Below are positions 45,647 to 55,111 of a stretch of DNA of 64,000 bases, piece by piece. The stretch is taken from positions 1 to 64,000 of the forward strand of contig SCOI01000020.1 of the NCBI GenBank assembly GCA_005503085.1, written 5' to 3'. Source of the DNA: Burkholderiales bacterium C2 (GTDB lineage Bacteria; Pseudomonadota; Gammaproteobacteria; Burkholderiales; Burkholderiaceae_C). A program made the translations under genes and the position numbers. The notes beneath the pieces were generated by a model. The model was not told the origin of the DNA. It did not search any database and saw nothing but the letters and a program-made list of their open reading frames with translations. Every line of letters starts with the position of its first letter. The first letter of the stretch is position 1.

Positions 45647-47821
45647 ATGACGGCGCCTCTGATGCCCTGGCCGCGCGAGCTGCGCCGCCTTGAGGGGCTA
45701 CCGGTCCAGGACGGGCAGCATCTGCCGGCCACCCGCGCAGCTCTGCGCCGCAGCGCTGGTACCGGCGAGTTGACCCTACTGCTCGACACCCCCGACGACG
45801 GCGCGCCGCCGCCGCCTGACATGGACGAGCGCTACCGCCTGGCGTTGCGCGTGGATGGCTTCGTGCTGCACGCCGCCACGGTGTTCGGTGCGCTGCGCGG
45901 CCTGCAGACGCTGAGCCAGCTGCGCGCCGGGGATGGCAAGACCTGGCCCTGCGTCGAGATCGTCGATGCGCCGGCCTATCCCTGGCGCGGCCTGCTGATC
46001 GATGTGGCGCGGCGCTGGCTGCCGCTGGCGGTGCTGAAGCGCCAGCTCGACGGCATGGCCGCCGCCAAGCTCAATGTGCTGCACTGGCACCTGACCGATG
46101 ACCAGGGCTGGCGCCTGGCCTCCGATCGCTACCCGCGCCTGCAGACCCATGCCAGCGGCGGGCAGTGCTACAGCCTCGCCGAGGCGCGCGAGCTGGTGGC
46201 CTATGCGAGCGAGCGCGGCATCCGCGTCGTGCCCGAGCTCGATGTGCCGGGCCACACGACGGCGCTGGCCGCCGCCTATCCTGAGCTGTTCAGCGCGCCT
46301 GGCCCTTACGAGATCGAGCGCGGCTTCGGCGTCTTCAAGCCCAGCCTCGATCCGCGCAAGCCCGAGGTCTACGAATTCCTCGATCACATCCTGGCCGAAT
46401 GGGCCACGGTCTTCCCCGATCCCTTTGTGCATATCGGTGGCGACGAGGTCGAGGGCAGCCATTGGCAGGCGCTGGGCCTGGCGCCGCGCGCCGCCCAGGC
46501 CTTTTTCAATCGCCGGCTGCTGGAGATCCTGGCCCGGCACGGCAAGACCATGCTGGGCTGGGACGAGCTCGGCGAGGACGAGGCGCTGCCGGCCGGGGTG
46601 ATGGTGCAGTCCTGGCGCGGGCCCGACAGCCTGGCCCGTCTGGCGCGGCGCGGCCATGCGGTGCTGCTGTCGGCCGGCTTCTATCTGGACCAGCCCCATG
46701 CCAGCGCCTATCACTGGCGCCGATCCATCCTGCCGCCGGCCGCGCCGCAGCTGCGCAGTCGGCCCGGCGAGCTGGCACGCCACTGGCGTCTGCATCTGGA
46801 TCTGGGCGTGCAGCAGCTGCGCGCCGAGCTGGCGCTGATCGAGGACAAGGCCGGCCAATGGCGCGGCTGGATCGCCTTCGAGGGCCAGGCTCCGCTGGCT
46901 CTGCAGACCCTGGTCTGGCGTGGTGCCGAGCTGTGCTTTGGTCTCGATACCTGGATGGGTGAGCTCAGCGCGAGGCTGCACGAGGAAGCGTCATCGGCAC
47001 GGCTGCAGGGTGTGATTCGTATTGCCAATGTGCTTTACCCGGCCGAGGGCGAGGCCCTGTATGCGCCGGACGAGTCGAGCGCGGCGCCGGCGCCGCTGGA
47101 TGAGGCGGGGCTCGCGCGGGTGCGCGGGGCCGAGGCGGCGCTGTGGAGCGAGCTGGTCGACGCCCACAACATCGATCTGCGCCTGTGGCCGCGCCTGTTC
47201 GCCGTGGCCGAGCGCTTCTGGTCGGCCGCGCCGCCACCCGGCGAGGCGGCCATGCTGCAGCGCCTGGACGCGGTCTCGCAGTGGGCCGTGCGCGAGCTTG
47301 GCCTGCAGCACGAGGCCCAGCATCGCCAGGGTCTGCTGGCCTTGGTGGACGGCGACGAGCGCGCGCTGGCCGAGCTGCAGCGCCTGGTGCGCCTGCTCGA
47401 GCCGGCCGGCTATTACGCCCGCCAGCACCGCAAGAAGCTGGAGGGCCGCTACCACCTGGACGAGCCGTTGAACCGCCTGGCCGATGTGCTGCCGGCCGAG
47501 AACCGGCTGATGCAGGAGCTGGCGCGAGCACCCGTCGACGCGGCGCGCTGGCGCGCGCTGCTGGCCGAAGACTGGAGCGGGCTGCCGGCCCTGCTGCATG
47601 ACTACGCCGGTCTGGCGGCGCTGCTGCCGCTGGCCGAGCGTCTGCCCGGGCTGCGCGTGCTGGGCCTGGAGCTGCTGGATGCTGTCGAGCAGGGCCAGGT
47701 CTTGCCCGAGGCGCGGCGGCGCGCCGCCCAGCAAACGCTGGACGCCGCAGCGCCCATGGTCGACGAGGTGGTGCTGGCCCTGGTGCCGGCGCTGGAGAGC
47801 CTGTTGGAGGCCTGTTCATGA
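45647..47821 (+). CDS. GH20 beta-N-acetylhexosaminidase, probably cytoplasmic
   Basis: A 724-residue glycoside hydrolase family 20 enzyme that releases N-acetylglucosamine from chitooligosaccharides. Blocks: PAYPWRGLLIDVARRWLPL, NVLHWHLTDDQGWRL, VVPELDVPGHT, and the catalytic Asp-Glu pair in HIGGDEVEGSHW near residue 262. Unlike most secreted members it shows no signal peptide at any plausible start, so it likely acts in the cytoplasm on imported oligomers. The C-terminal ~190 residues are helical and beyond the core domain. The start is uncertain because no good ribosome-binding site is seen; GTG at 45611 is an alternative. Its stop overlaps the next gene (ATGA). Confidence 0.93.
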   Translation: MTAPLMPWPRELRRLEGLPVQDGQHLPATRAALRRSAGTGELTLLLDTPDDGAPPPPDMDERYRLALRVDGFVLHAATVFGALRGLQTLSQLRAGDGKTWPCVEIVDAPAYPWRGLLIDVARRWLPLAVLKRQLDGMAAAKLNVLHWHLTDDQGWRLASDRYPRLQTHASGGQCYSLAEARELVAYASERGIRVVPELDVPGHTTALAAAYPELFSAPGPYEIERGFGVFKPSLDPRKPEVYEFLDHILAEWATVFPDPFVHIGGDEVEGSHWQALGLAPRAAQAFFNRRLLEILARHGKTMLGWDELGEDEALPAGVMVQSWRGPDSLARLARRGHAVLLSAGFYLDQPHASAYHWRRSILPPAAPQLRSRPGELARHWRLHLDLGVQQLRAELALIEDKAGQWRGWIAFEGQAPLALQTLVWRGAELCFGLDTWMGELSARLHEEASSARLQGVIRIANVLYPAEGEALYAPDESSAAPAPLDEAGLARVRGAEAALWSELVDAHNIDLRLWPRLFAVAERFWSAAPPPGEAAMLQRLDAVSQWAVRELGLQHEAQHRQGLLALVDGDERALAELQRLVRLLEPAGYYARQHRKKLEGRYHLDEPLNRLADVLPAENRLMQELARAPVDAARWRALLAEDWSGLPALLHDYAGLAALLPLAERLPGLRVLGLELLDAVEQGQVLPEARRRAAQQTLDAAAPMVDEVVLALVPALESLLEACS

Positions 47822-49041
47822 GAGCAAGCCTGATGCTGCTGTGGCTGGGCCTGGCGCTGCCGGCGGCCGCCCAGCCCCTGGACCTGCTGCACTGGTGGAC
47901 CTCGGGCAGCGAGGCCCAGACCCTGGCCGAAGTGCGCCAGACCGCGCGGGCGGCCGGGGTGGACTGGCGCGAGTCGCCGGTGGCCGGGGCCGGCAATGCC
48001 AACACCCTGTTGAAGACTCGCTTCCTGTCCGGCCATCCTCCGGCGCTGGCCCAGCTCGACAAGGCGGTCTGGGTCTGGGGCGAGGCCGTGCCGCTGGCCG
48101 ACCTGACGGCGGTGGCCCGGTCCCAGCGCTGGGGCCAGGTCTTGCCGGCGGCAATCTACACCGAGCTGCTCTACCAGGACAAGGCGGTGGCTGTGCCCAT
48201 CAATGTGCACCGTCTCAACAGTCTGTGGAGCAACACGGCCCTGCTCAAGCGCCATGGCCTGGCCGTGCCGCGCAGCTGGCCCGAGTTCTTCGCGGCCGCT
48301 GAAGCGCTGCAGGCGGCCGGCGTGATCCCGCTGGCCATCGGCGGCTCGGTGGGCCAGCAGTTCAGCGTGTTCGCCAACGTCGTGCTGGGGCAGGGCGGGC
48401 CGGACTTCTTCCGCCAGGCCCTGGTCAAGGGCGATGCCGCGCTGCTGGGCGGGCCGCAGATGCTCGCGATGCTGCGCGACTTCAAGCGGGTCAAGCGCTA
48501 TACCGATGCCGGCCAGGTCGGGCGTGACTGGGCCGTGGCCACCAGCCTGCTGATTCAGGGCAAGGCGGCAATGCAGTTCACCGGCGACTGGGCCAATGGC
48601 GAGTTCCTGAAGGCCGGCTGGGTGGCCGGACGCGACTATGAATGCACGGCCGCGCCGGGCCATGGCGATCTGCACTACTTCGAGTTCGACCGCATCCTGT
48701 TCTTCAAGCCGGTCAGCCCGGCCCAGGCGCGCCAGCAGGCACGGCTGGCCGAGGCCTTGCTGCAGCCCGAGGCATCGACGCGCTTCGCGCGCAGCAAGGG
48801 CGGCATCCCGGTACGGGTCGATGCCGATCTGGCCGGCTTCAATGCCTGCGCCCAGCGTTCCTATGCCGACTTCAAGAAGAGCGGCGCCGACGGCCGCCTG
48901 ACCCTGGCCCTGGGCGCCCAGCTGCCCGAGGCCACGCACGGCGCCTACCGCGATGTGGTGGCAGCGTTCTGGGCCAGCGAACGGATGACGGCCGAGCAGG
49001 CCCAGGCCCGCCTCGTGAAGGCGTCCAGAGTGGTCGATTGA
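47818..49041 (+). CDS. ABC transporter sugar-binding protein
   Basis: A 407-residue periplasmic solute-binding protein of the extracellular-1 family: signal peptide at 1-19 (LLWLGLALPAAAQ), then LDLLHWWTSGSEAQTL and the hinge regions AVAVPINVHRLNSLWSN and IQGKAAMQFTGDWANGEF. The WWTSGSE start is typical of glucose/oligosaccharide binding proteins. It is the first transporter gene in an operon with a GH20 enzyme, which points to chitobiose or a longer chitooligomer as ligand (inference). Confidence 0.93.
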   Translation: MRASLMLLWLGLALPAAAQPLDLLHWWTSGSEAQTLAEVRQTARAAGVDWRESPVAGAGNANTLLKTRFLSGHPPALAQLDKAVWVWGEAVPLADLTAVARSQRWGQVLPAAIYTELLYQDKAVAVPINVHRLNSLWSNTALLKRHGLAVPRSWPEFFAAAEALQAAGVIPLAIGGSVGQQFSVFANVVLGQGGPDFFRQALVKGDAALLGGPQMLAMLRDFKRVKRYTDAGQVGRDWAVATSLLIQGKAAMQFTGDWANGEFLKAGWVAGRDYECTAAPGHGDLHYFEFDRILFFKPVSPAQARQQARLAEALLQPEASTRFARSKGGIPVRVDADLAGFNACAQRSYADFKKSGADGRLTLALGAQLPEATHGAYRDVVAAFWASERMTAEQAQARLVKASRVVD

Positions 49042-49934
49042 TGAAGATGAAGTTGCAACACCACCACCTGCCGCCGCTGCTGATCGCGCCCTCGCTGATC
49101 ATCTGCCTGTTGTTCTTCTATGGTTTCATGGCCTGGACCGGCTGGATCTCGCTGACCCGCTCGGGCCTGCTGCCCAGCAACGAGTTCGTCGGCCTGATGC
49201 AGTACCAGCGCCTGTTTGCCGATGAGCGCTGGCTGGTCGCGCTGGCCAATCTTGCCCGCTTCGCCGGCCTCTTCATCATGATCCCCTTGGCTTTTGGTCT
49301 GCTGCTGGCGGTGCTGCTGGACCAGAAGCTGCGCGCCGAGGGCGCGCTGCGCCTGATCTATCTGCACCCGATGGCGCTGTCGCTGATCGTCACCGGCACG
49401 GTCTGGCGCTGGCTGCTGGACCCGGAACTGGGCCTGCCGCAAGGGGTGCGACAGCTCGGCTTCACTGCCTTCCGCTTCGACTGGCTGGCCGACGAGCAGA
49501 TGGCGCTGTACACGCTGGTGATCGCGGCGGTCTGGCAGATCACCGGTTTTGTGATGGCGGTATTCCTGGCCGGCCTGCGCGGCGTGGACGACGCGGTGGT
49601 CAATGCCGCCCGGCTTGACGGCGCGCGCGGCTTCACGCTGTACCGCCGCATCCTGCTGCCGACCCTGGGCCCCAGCCTGTTCTCGGCCCTGCTGGTGCTG
49701 CTGCCGGCCTCGATCAAGAGCTTCGACCTGGTGGTGGCGCTGACCGATGGCGGGCCCGGCCACGCCAGCGAGCTGCCGGCCCTGTATATGTTCCAGATGG
49801 CTTTCGAGCGCAGCCGCCTGGGTCTGGGCGCGGCCAGCGCGATGGTGATGATGATGATGGTGTTGTCAATTGCACTGCCCTATGCCTATGCACGTGGCCG
49901 TGCCAGCAAGCGCCAGGGGGCAGGTCATGCTTAA
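49041..49934 (+). CDS. ABC sugar transporter permease (MalF-like)
   Basis: A 297-residue inner-membrane permease with six hydrophobic segments. The EAA loop that contacts the ATPase reads VVNAARLDGARGFTLYRRILLPTLGP. Other family marks are PSLIICLLFFYGFMAWTGWISLTRSGLLP near the N-terminus and DLVVALTDGGPGHASELPALYMFQMAF near the C-terminus. The start ATG at 49041 shares one base with the stop of the binding-protein gene (TGATG). Confidence 0.94.
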   Translation: MKMKLQHHHLPPLLIAPSLIICLLFFYGFMAWTGWISLTRSGLLPSNEFVGLMQYQRLFADERWLVALANLARFAGLFIMIPLAFGLLLAVLLDQKLRAEGALRLIYLHPMALSLIVTGTVWRWLLDPELGLPQGVRQLGFTAFRFDWLADEQMALYTLVIAAVWQITGFVMAVFLAGLRGVDDAVVNAARLDGARGFTLYRRILLPTLGPSLFSALLVLLPASIKSFDLVVALTDGGPGHASELPALYMFQMAFERSRLGLGAASAMVMMMMVLSIALPYAYARGRASKRQGAGHA

Positions 49935-50742
49935 GCGCAGCCTCGCCTATGCGCTGGCGGCGCTGTTTGCGATCTACTTCATCCTGCCGCTGGCCTTCAT
50001 GCTCCTGAACTCCTTCAAGAGCGCGGCCGAGCTGCAGCAGGGCGGCTTTCTGGGTTGGCCGCAGGTGCCGGGTCTTGAGGGCTGGCGCCAGGCCTGGGCC
50101 GCCCTGGGCGGCAGCTTTGGCAACAGCCTGCTGCTGGCGCTGCCGGTGGTGGCGGCGTCCAGCCTGCTGGCGGCGCTGAACGGCTTCATCTTGTGCAAGT
50201 TCCGCTTTCGCGGCAGCGAGGCGATCTTTCTGCTGCTGCTGGTGGCGCTGTTCCTGCCGATCAAGGTCTATCTGCTGCCGCTGGCCATCAGCCTGGCCAG
50301 GCTGGGCCTGGACAAGTCACTGGGCGTCTTGATCGCCATCCATGTGATCTACAGCCTGCCGCTGGCGCTGTTCTTCCGTAACCATTACCTGGGCTTCCCG
50401 GACGAGCTGCTGCGCGCCGCCCGCATCGACGGCGCCGGCTTCTGGGCCCTGTTCACCCGCATCGTGCTGCCGCTGTCCAAGCCGGTATTCGTCGTCGTCG
50501 TGATCCTGCAGTTCACGACGATCTGGAACGAATACCTGTTCGGCCTGGTCTTCACCGGCGACGGCGACCGGCCCATCACCGCCGCGCTGGCCCAGCTCGG
50601 TGCGGCCGGCGAGGGCGGGGTCAAGCAATACAACGTCGAGATGGCCGGCGCCCTGCTGGCAGCCCTGCCGACGCTGGCCGTCTACCTGCTGGCCGGCCGG
50701 CATTTCACCCGCGGCCTGGTGGCCGGTGCAGTCAAAGGTTGA
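49927..50742 (+). CDS. ABC sugar transporter permease (MalG-like)
   Basis: A 271-residue second permease, with six transmembrane segments. The EAA motif is LLRAARIDGAGFWALFTRIVLPLSKPV, and the conserved FILPLAFMLLNSFKS begins the protein. ATG at 49927 overlaps the first permease by 8 bp. The two permeases form the channel of a carbohydrate importer. Confidence 0.94.
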   Translation: MLKRSLAYALAALFAIYFILPLAFMLLNSFKSAAELQQGGFLGWPQVPGLEGWRQAWAALGGSFGNSLLLALPVVAASSLLAALNGFILCKFRFRGSEAIFLLLLVALFLPIKVYLLPLAISLARLGLDKSLGVLIAIHVIYSLPLALFFRNHYLGFPDELLRAARIDGAGFWALFTRIVLPLSKPVFVVVVILQFTTIWNEYLFGLVFTGDGDRPITAALAQLGAAGEGGVKQYNVEMAGALLAALPTLAVYLLAGRHFTRGLVAGAVKG

Positions 50743-50750
50743 GTACGAGA

Positions 50751-51851
<1,101 letters not shown>

Positions 51852-51862
51852 GCTCGTCGATC

Positions 51863-53029
51863 ATGCCCAATCGTCGCGACACCCTGCTGTTGACTCTTGC
51901 CGCCCTGCCCATCATGAGCGCTGCCTCCACCTCCGCCGCTGGCCATCAGGCCCTGACCGTCTATATCGGCGGCTATGCCCCCAAGTCGCGTGGCATCCAT
52001 CGCTTTCGCCTCGACCCGGTCAGCGGCGCATTGACGCCGCAAGACCTGACCTCCAATGAACTGAGCCCCAGCTGGCTGGCGCTGGACACCGGCCGCCGGC
52101 TGCTTTACAGCGCCAATGAGAGCGGCGCCTCGGTCGGTGCCTATGCGCTGGCGGCTGACGGCGCGCTGCGTCCGCTGGCCTCGGCCGAGTCGGGCGGGGC
52201 CGGCCCGGTGCATCTGAGCCTGCATCCGGCGGGCCGTCATCTCTTCGTCGCGAACTATGGCGGGGCCACGGTGGCCGTGCTGCCGCTGCTGGACGATGGC
52301 CGGCCGGGCGCGGCCCTCGAGGTGCGTCCCACCGCCTTCGCGCCGGCGCTGCGGCCCGGGCCGCAGCGTGCTGCGCGTGCCCCTGAGGGCAGTTTTGCGA
52401 TCAGCGGCCACGACGCCGCCCATGCCCATATGGCGGCCAGCGATCCCAGCGGACGCTTTGTGATCGTCTGCGATCTGGGCCTGGATCTGCTGATCGTCTG
52501 GCGCTTCGACGCCGCCACCGGCCGCCTGAGCGCGCCTCAGGCCACACCGGTCTCGCCGGGTGCCGGGCCGCGTCATTTCGTCTTTCATCCACAGCGCCCC
52601 GAGCTGGTCTATGTGCTCAACGAGGAAGCCTCGAGCTTGAGCTGGCTGCGCCTGGATGCAGCCGCAGGCCGGCTCGTGCCGCTGGGCGAGATCAGCGCGC
52701 TGCCGGCCGCTTTCAAGGGCACCAGCTTCGCGTCCGGCCTGCTCGCCTCGCCAGATGGACGCCAGCTCTACAGCCTGAACCGCCTGCACGACAGTATCGC
52801 GATCTTCGATCTGCTGGCCGATGGCGCACCGCGCCTGCGCGGCCTGGAGTGGACGCGCGGCAGCTATCCGCGCAGCGCCGCGCTGGATGCGAGCGGCCGC
52901 TGGCTGCTGGTCTGCAACCAGAACAGCGACCATGTGGCGGTGTTCGAGCGCAGCAGCGTTGACGGCGGGCTGCGCTTTGCCGAGCAGTACGGGGCGGTGG
53001 GCAGTCCGGCGGCAGTGGTGTTTGGCTGA
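51863..53029 (+). CDS. lactonase family beta-propeller protein
   Basis: A 388-residue seven-bladed propeller of the YkgB/6-phosphogluconolactonase (Pgl) type. Motifs: LTVYIGGYAPKSRGIHRFRLD, GGAGPVHLSLHPAGRHLFVANYGGATVAVLPL, ISGHDAAHAHMAASDPSGRFVIVCDLGLD and SPGAGPRHFVFHP. The N-terminus MPNRRDTLLLTLAALP followed by a small-residue stretch looks like a signal, possibly Tat type (double arginine). Export would suggest a lactone or sugar-acid role in the periplasm rather than the pentose phosphate pathway. It is the last gene of the GH20/ABC operon, 11 bp after the ATPase gene. Confidence 0.88.
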   Translation: MPNRRDTLLLTLAALPIMSAASTSAAGHQALTVYIGGYAPKSRGIHRFRLDPVSGALTPQDLTSNELSPSWLALDTGRRLLYSANESGASVGAYALAADGALRPLASAESGGAGPVHLSLHPAGRHLFVANYGGATVAVLPLLDDGRPGAALEVRPTAFAPALRPGPQRAARAPEGSFAISGHDAAHAHMAASDPSGRFVIVCDLGLDLLIVWRFDAATGRLSAPQATPVSPGAGPRHFVFHPQRPELVYVLNEEASSLSWLRLDAAAGRLVPLGEISALPAAFKGTSFASGLLASPDGRQLYSLNRLHDSIAIFDLLADGAPRLRGLEWTRGSYPRSAALDASGRWLLVCNQNSDHVAVFERSSVDGGLRFAEQYGAVGSPAAVVFG

Positions 53030-53047
53030 GCTCGCAGCCGCTCAGCC
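53024..53047. terminator. stem-loop between convergent genes
   Basis: GGCTGAG (53024-53030) pairs with CTCAGCC (53041-53047) around a 10-base loop, straddling the stop of the lactonase gene and the stop of the convergent GlsB gene. A pyrimidine-rich CTTCTTCTT follows on the plus strand. It is a plausible weak bidirectional terminator. Confidence 0.5.
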
Positions 53048-53290
53048 CTTCTTCTTGATCGCGCCCCAGACGAGCAGCAGCACGACGGCACCGAGCACCG
53101 AGGCGATGAAGCCCGCGCCCTGGCCGGCGGTATACCAACCCAGGGCCTGACCCAGATAGGTGGCGGCCAAGGCGCCGCCAATGCCGATCAGCGTGGTCAC
53201 GATGAAGCCGGCCGAGTCGTCACCCGGCTTGACGGCACGCGCCACCAGCCCCGCAAGAAACCCGATCAAGATGGTCCAGACGATGCCCAT
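53042..53290 (-). CDS. GlsB/YeaQ/YmgE family membrane protein
   Basis: An 82-residue protein with three hydrophobic helices. It has the family pattern VWTILIGFLAGLVARAVKPG, then GFIVTTLIGIGGALAATYLG, and GFIASVLGAVVLLLVWGAIKKKG. Such transglycosylase-associated proteins are stress-linked inner-membrane proteins of unclear function. It is convergent with the GH20/ABC/lactonase operon. Confidence 0.93.
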   Translation of the reverse strand: MGIVWTILIGFLAGLVARAVKPGDDSAGFIVTTLIGIGGALAATYLGQALGWYTAGQGAGFIASVLGAVVLLLVWGAIKKKG

Positions 53291-53407
53291 GGCTGCTCTT
53301 CTTTCCTTCGAGGGTTGAGGCCGGGCGATATCGCGCGGCGGGATGATGATAGCGGCGCTGCCGGTGCGTGGCGGCTGCCCGGACGCGGGGGATGAACCCC
53401 CTAGGGG

Positions 53408-53647
53408 TCAGGGCTTGCCAGCGGGGCTTGCGCCAGCGGGCACTGCTATCGGCACGACTTTCGTCGTCACCGGGGAGTTTTCCATGAGCGTGGGCAATAT
53501 CTTCGACAAGACCCAGCCGTGAGTCCTTGGATAGCTCTTGCCGTTGACGCACATGCGCCATGGCAGGGTCTGATCGCCGGTGGGGATGAAGGCCCGGACG
53601 AGCTTGCCGCCCCGATACTGTTCAATGATGCATTCGTTGTTCTTCAT
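53408..53647 (-). CDS. small hypothetical protein
   Basis: A 79-residue candidate (MKNNECIIEQYRGGKLVRAFIPTGD at the start). A middle part is TLPWRMCVNGKSYPRTHGWVLSK and the tail is proline/alanine-rich. The surrounding base composition is less GC-biased than the neighbours. I recognise no family and no membrane segment. The ATG at 53647 has no strong ribosome-binding site, so this is a low-confidence gene. The 117 bases between it and the GlsB gene hold nothing that I recognise. Confidence 0.4.
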   Translation of the reverse strand: MKNNECIIEQYRGGKLVRAFIPTGDQTLPWRMCVNGKSYPRTHGWVLSKILPTLMENSPVTTKVVPIAVPAGASPAGKP

Positions 53648-53699
53648 TCGCGTGTCTGAATTCAAGCCTTGAGCCTCGAGCGGGTCCAACAACGAGCGG

Positions 53700-54203
53700 T
53701 CATTTGAGCTTGGTGTCCTCGCGCTTTGCTTCCGCCATCGCCTCCGGTTCGAGTTCCTCGGCGTAGCGGTTCATGCGGATGAAGAAGCCCCAGCCCGCCA
53801 GCAGCACGCCGGCCGAGAGCACGATGGCGGCGGCGTACAGCATGTGCGCGGGGTCGTCGTGCGCGGCCTTGAAGGTGGCCACCAGACCCTCGATCGCCAG
53901 GGCCACGACCACGACGACGAGAAACCTCGACAGGAAACGCCGCACGCGGGTCGGCCCGCTGATGTGGGCGTCGCGCACGACCTCCTCCTCGGCAATGGTC
54001 TGCGCAATCTGCAGGGCCACCACGGCGGCGGCCAGCAGGCCGACCGCTTCAATGATCTGCAGCGCGGCCCCGCGGTCCAGCCCGCCCTCGAAGGCCAGCC
54101 AGCCGACCTTGGCGGCAATCAGGGTGAGCATCAGCGCGGCGCAGGCAAAGAGGATCGCCATCAGGCCGTGGATGATGGGAAACGCGCGCAGCAGGGTTTT
54201 CAT
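53700..54203 (-). CDS. hypothetical inner-membrane protein
   Basis: A 167-residue protein with four predicted transmembrane helices at about 10-32, 48-68, 90-110 and 120-142. The cytoplasmic stretch IAEEEVVRDAHISGPTRVRRFLSRF lies between the middle pair and a charged tail follows. I do not recognise a named family. It is divergent from the GntR gene; the phased TTAA box at 54308 lies between them, so it could share that regulation, although the box points the other way. Confidence 0.75.
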   Translation of the reverse strand: MKTLLRAFPIIHGLMAILFACAALMLTLIAAKVGWLAFEGGLDRGAALQIIEAVGLLAAAVVALQIAQTIAEEEVVRDAHISGPTRVRRFLSRFLVVVVVALAIEGLVATFKAAHDDPAHMLYAAAIVLSAGVLLAGWGFFIRMNRYAEELEPEAMAEAKREDTKLK

Positions 54204-54307
54204 CGTCTGACCATAAGCAAGAATTGCAGGCGGAGGCTGCCACGCGCCTCAGAAGGCATCGGCAGGCGTCCTCGGATTGTTGCCGCAGATCGGTGCGCCG
54301 CAGGACC

Positions 54308-54361
54308 TTAATCCACTCTTAAAGCAATCTTGAGCCGGGCTGAAAGCCCGGCTGCGACAGT
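54308..54361 (+). promoter_or_regulatory. 11-bp-phased TTAA box and promoter, site 5
   Basis: TTAA (54308), TTAA (54319) and TTGA (54330) repeat with an exact 11-bp period. A -10-like GCGACAGT puts GACAGT at 54356-54361, 26 bases after the last element. The predicted transcription start would be only a few bases ahead of the GntR ATG at 54371. Confidence 0.68.
54333..54353. promoter_or_regulatory. 9-bp inverted repeat between box and -10, candidate GntR operator
   Basis: AGCCGGGCT-GAA-AGCCCGGCT is a perfect 9-bp inverted repeat with a three-base centre. It fills the space between the third TTAA-type repeat and the -10 hexamer of the GntR gene. A protein bound there would block RNA polymerase, so autorepression by the GntR product is a natural reading (inference). 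It could also form an RNA hairpin if transcription starts earlier. Confidence 0.5.
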
Positions 54362-54370
54362 GGCACCACC

Positions 54371-55111
54371 ATGTCGCAGACGCTTGAAATCGAATCCCCC
54401 GCCGACTCGGCGCCGCTTTATATGCGCCTGATGCAGCAGTTGCTGGACGAGGTGCGGCAGGGCCGCTGGCAGACCGGCCTGCCCTCCGAGCGCAAGCTCT
54501 CGGACCGGCTGGCGGTGTCGCGGCACACGGCGCGGCGGGCCCTGGATCTGCTGTGCCAGCGCGGCATGCTGGAGCGCCGGCGGGGCTCGGGCACCTATCT
54601 GACCCAGCCGCTGGTGGACGCGGCGGCCCAGGCTCCGGCGCTGCAGCCGGTGCTGAGCCCGGCCGGCACCGGCCTGCCGCGCCACTGGCTGGTGCGCGAG
54701 GCCGACGCGGCCACGCCGGAGGAGTTGTTCGCGCTGGGCCTGTCGCCGCAGACGCCGGTGGCGCGGCTGCAGTGGCGCGAGGCGGCCGCCGCAACCGGTG
54801 CCGCAGCGGACCCGGGCTGGGCGGGGCTGGAGAGCCGCTGCCTGGCCCTGCATCTGCTGCCCCGGCCGCAGCAGTTTGACGGCCGGCTGGAAGACTGGCT
54901 GGCCGAGCAAGGCTTGAGCCCCACGCGCGAGCTGCAGCGCCTGCGCGCCTGCAATGCGACGCCCGAGCAGGCGCGGCTGCTGGGACTGGCGCCGGGCGTC
55001 GCGCTGCTGCACATCACCCGCCAGAGCTATGGGCCGCGCGGCCAGGCCCTGGTGCTAAGCCACAGTTACCGGCTTGCGGACCAGGCCGGCCTGGTGATGG
55101 AGCTGCGCTGA
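54371..55111 (+). CDS. GntR family regulator (HutC/NagR-like)
   Basis: A 246-residue regulator. The winged helix spans ~15-80 (APLYMRLMQQLLDEVRQGRWQTGLPSERKLSDRLAVSRHTARRALDLLCQRGMLERRRGSGTYL). A UTRA-like effector domain follows (LFALGLSPQTPVARLQWRE, then ALLHITRQSYGPRGQALVLSHSYRLAD). HutC-subfamily members near chitin genes often sense N-acetylglucosamine phosphates, so NagR-like control of this region is plausible. No Shine-Dalgarno precedes the ATG, and the predicted -10 lies only ten bases upstream, so the message may be leaderless. Its end overlaps the convergent kinase gene by 57 bp. Confidence 0.92.
   Translation: MSQTLEIESPADSAPLYMRLMQQLLDEVRQGRWQTGLPSERKLSDRLAVSRHTARRALDLLCQRGMLERRRGSGTYLTQPLVDAAAQAPALQPVLSPAGTGLPRHWLVREADAATPEELFALGLSPQTPVARLQWREAAAATGAAADPGWAGLESRCLALHLLPRPQQFDGRLEDWLAEQGLSPTRELQRLRACNATPEQARLLGLAPGVALLHITRQSYGPRGQALVLSHSYRLADQAGLVMELR

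Noticed and set aside
49927-49938. CTTAAG sequences at the start of the second permease gene (and near 50958 in the ATPase gene) as further phased boxes
   Set aside because: Each is a single copy inside coding sequence, without a partner 11 bp away.
53342-53407. Possible small RNA or attachment site in the gap beside the low-confidence small gene
   Set aside because: Apart from a short CCCCCTAGGGG palindrome-like run there is no stem with a T tract and no repeat partner elsewhere in the window.
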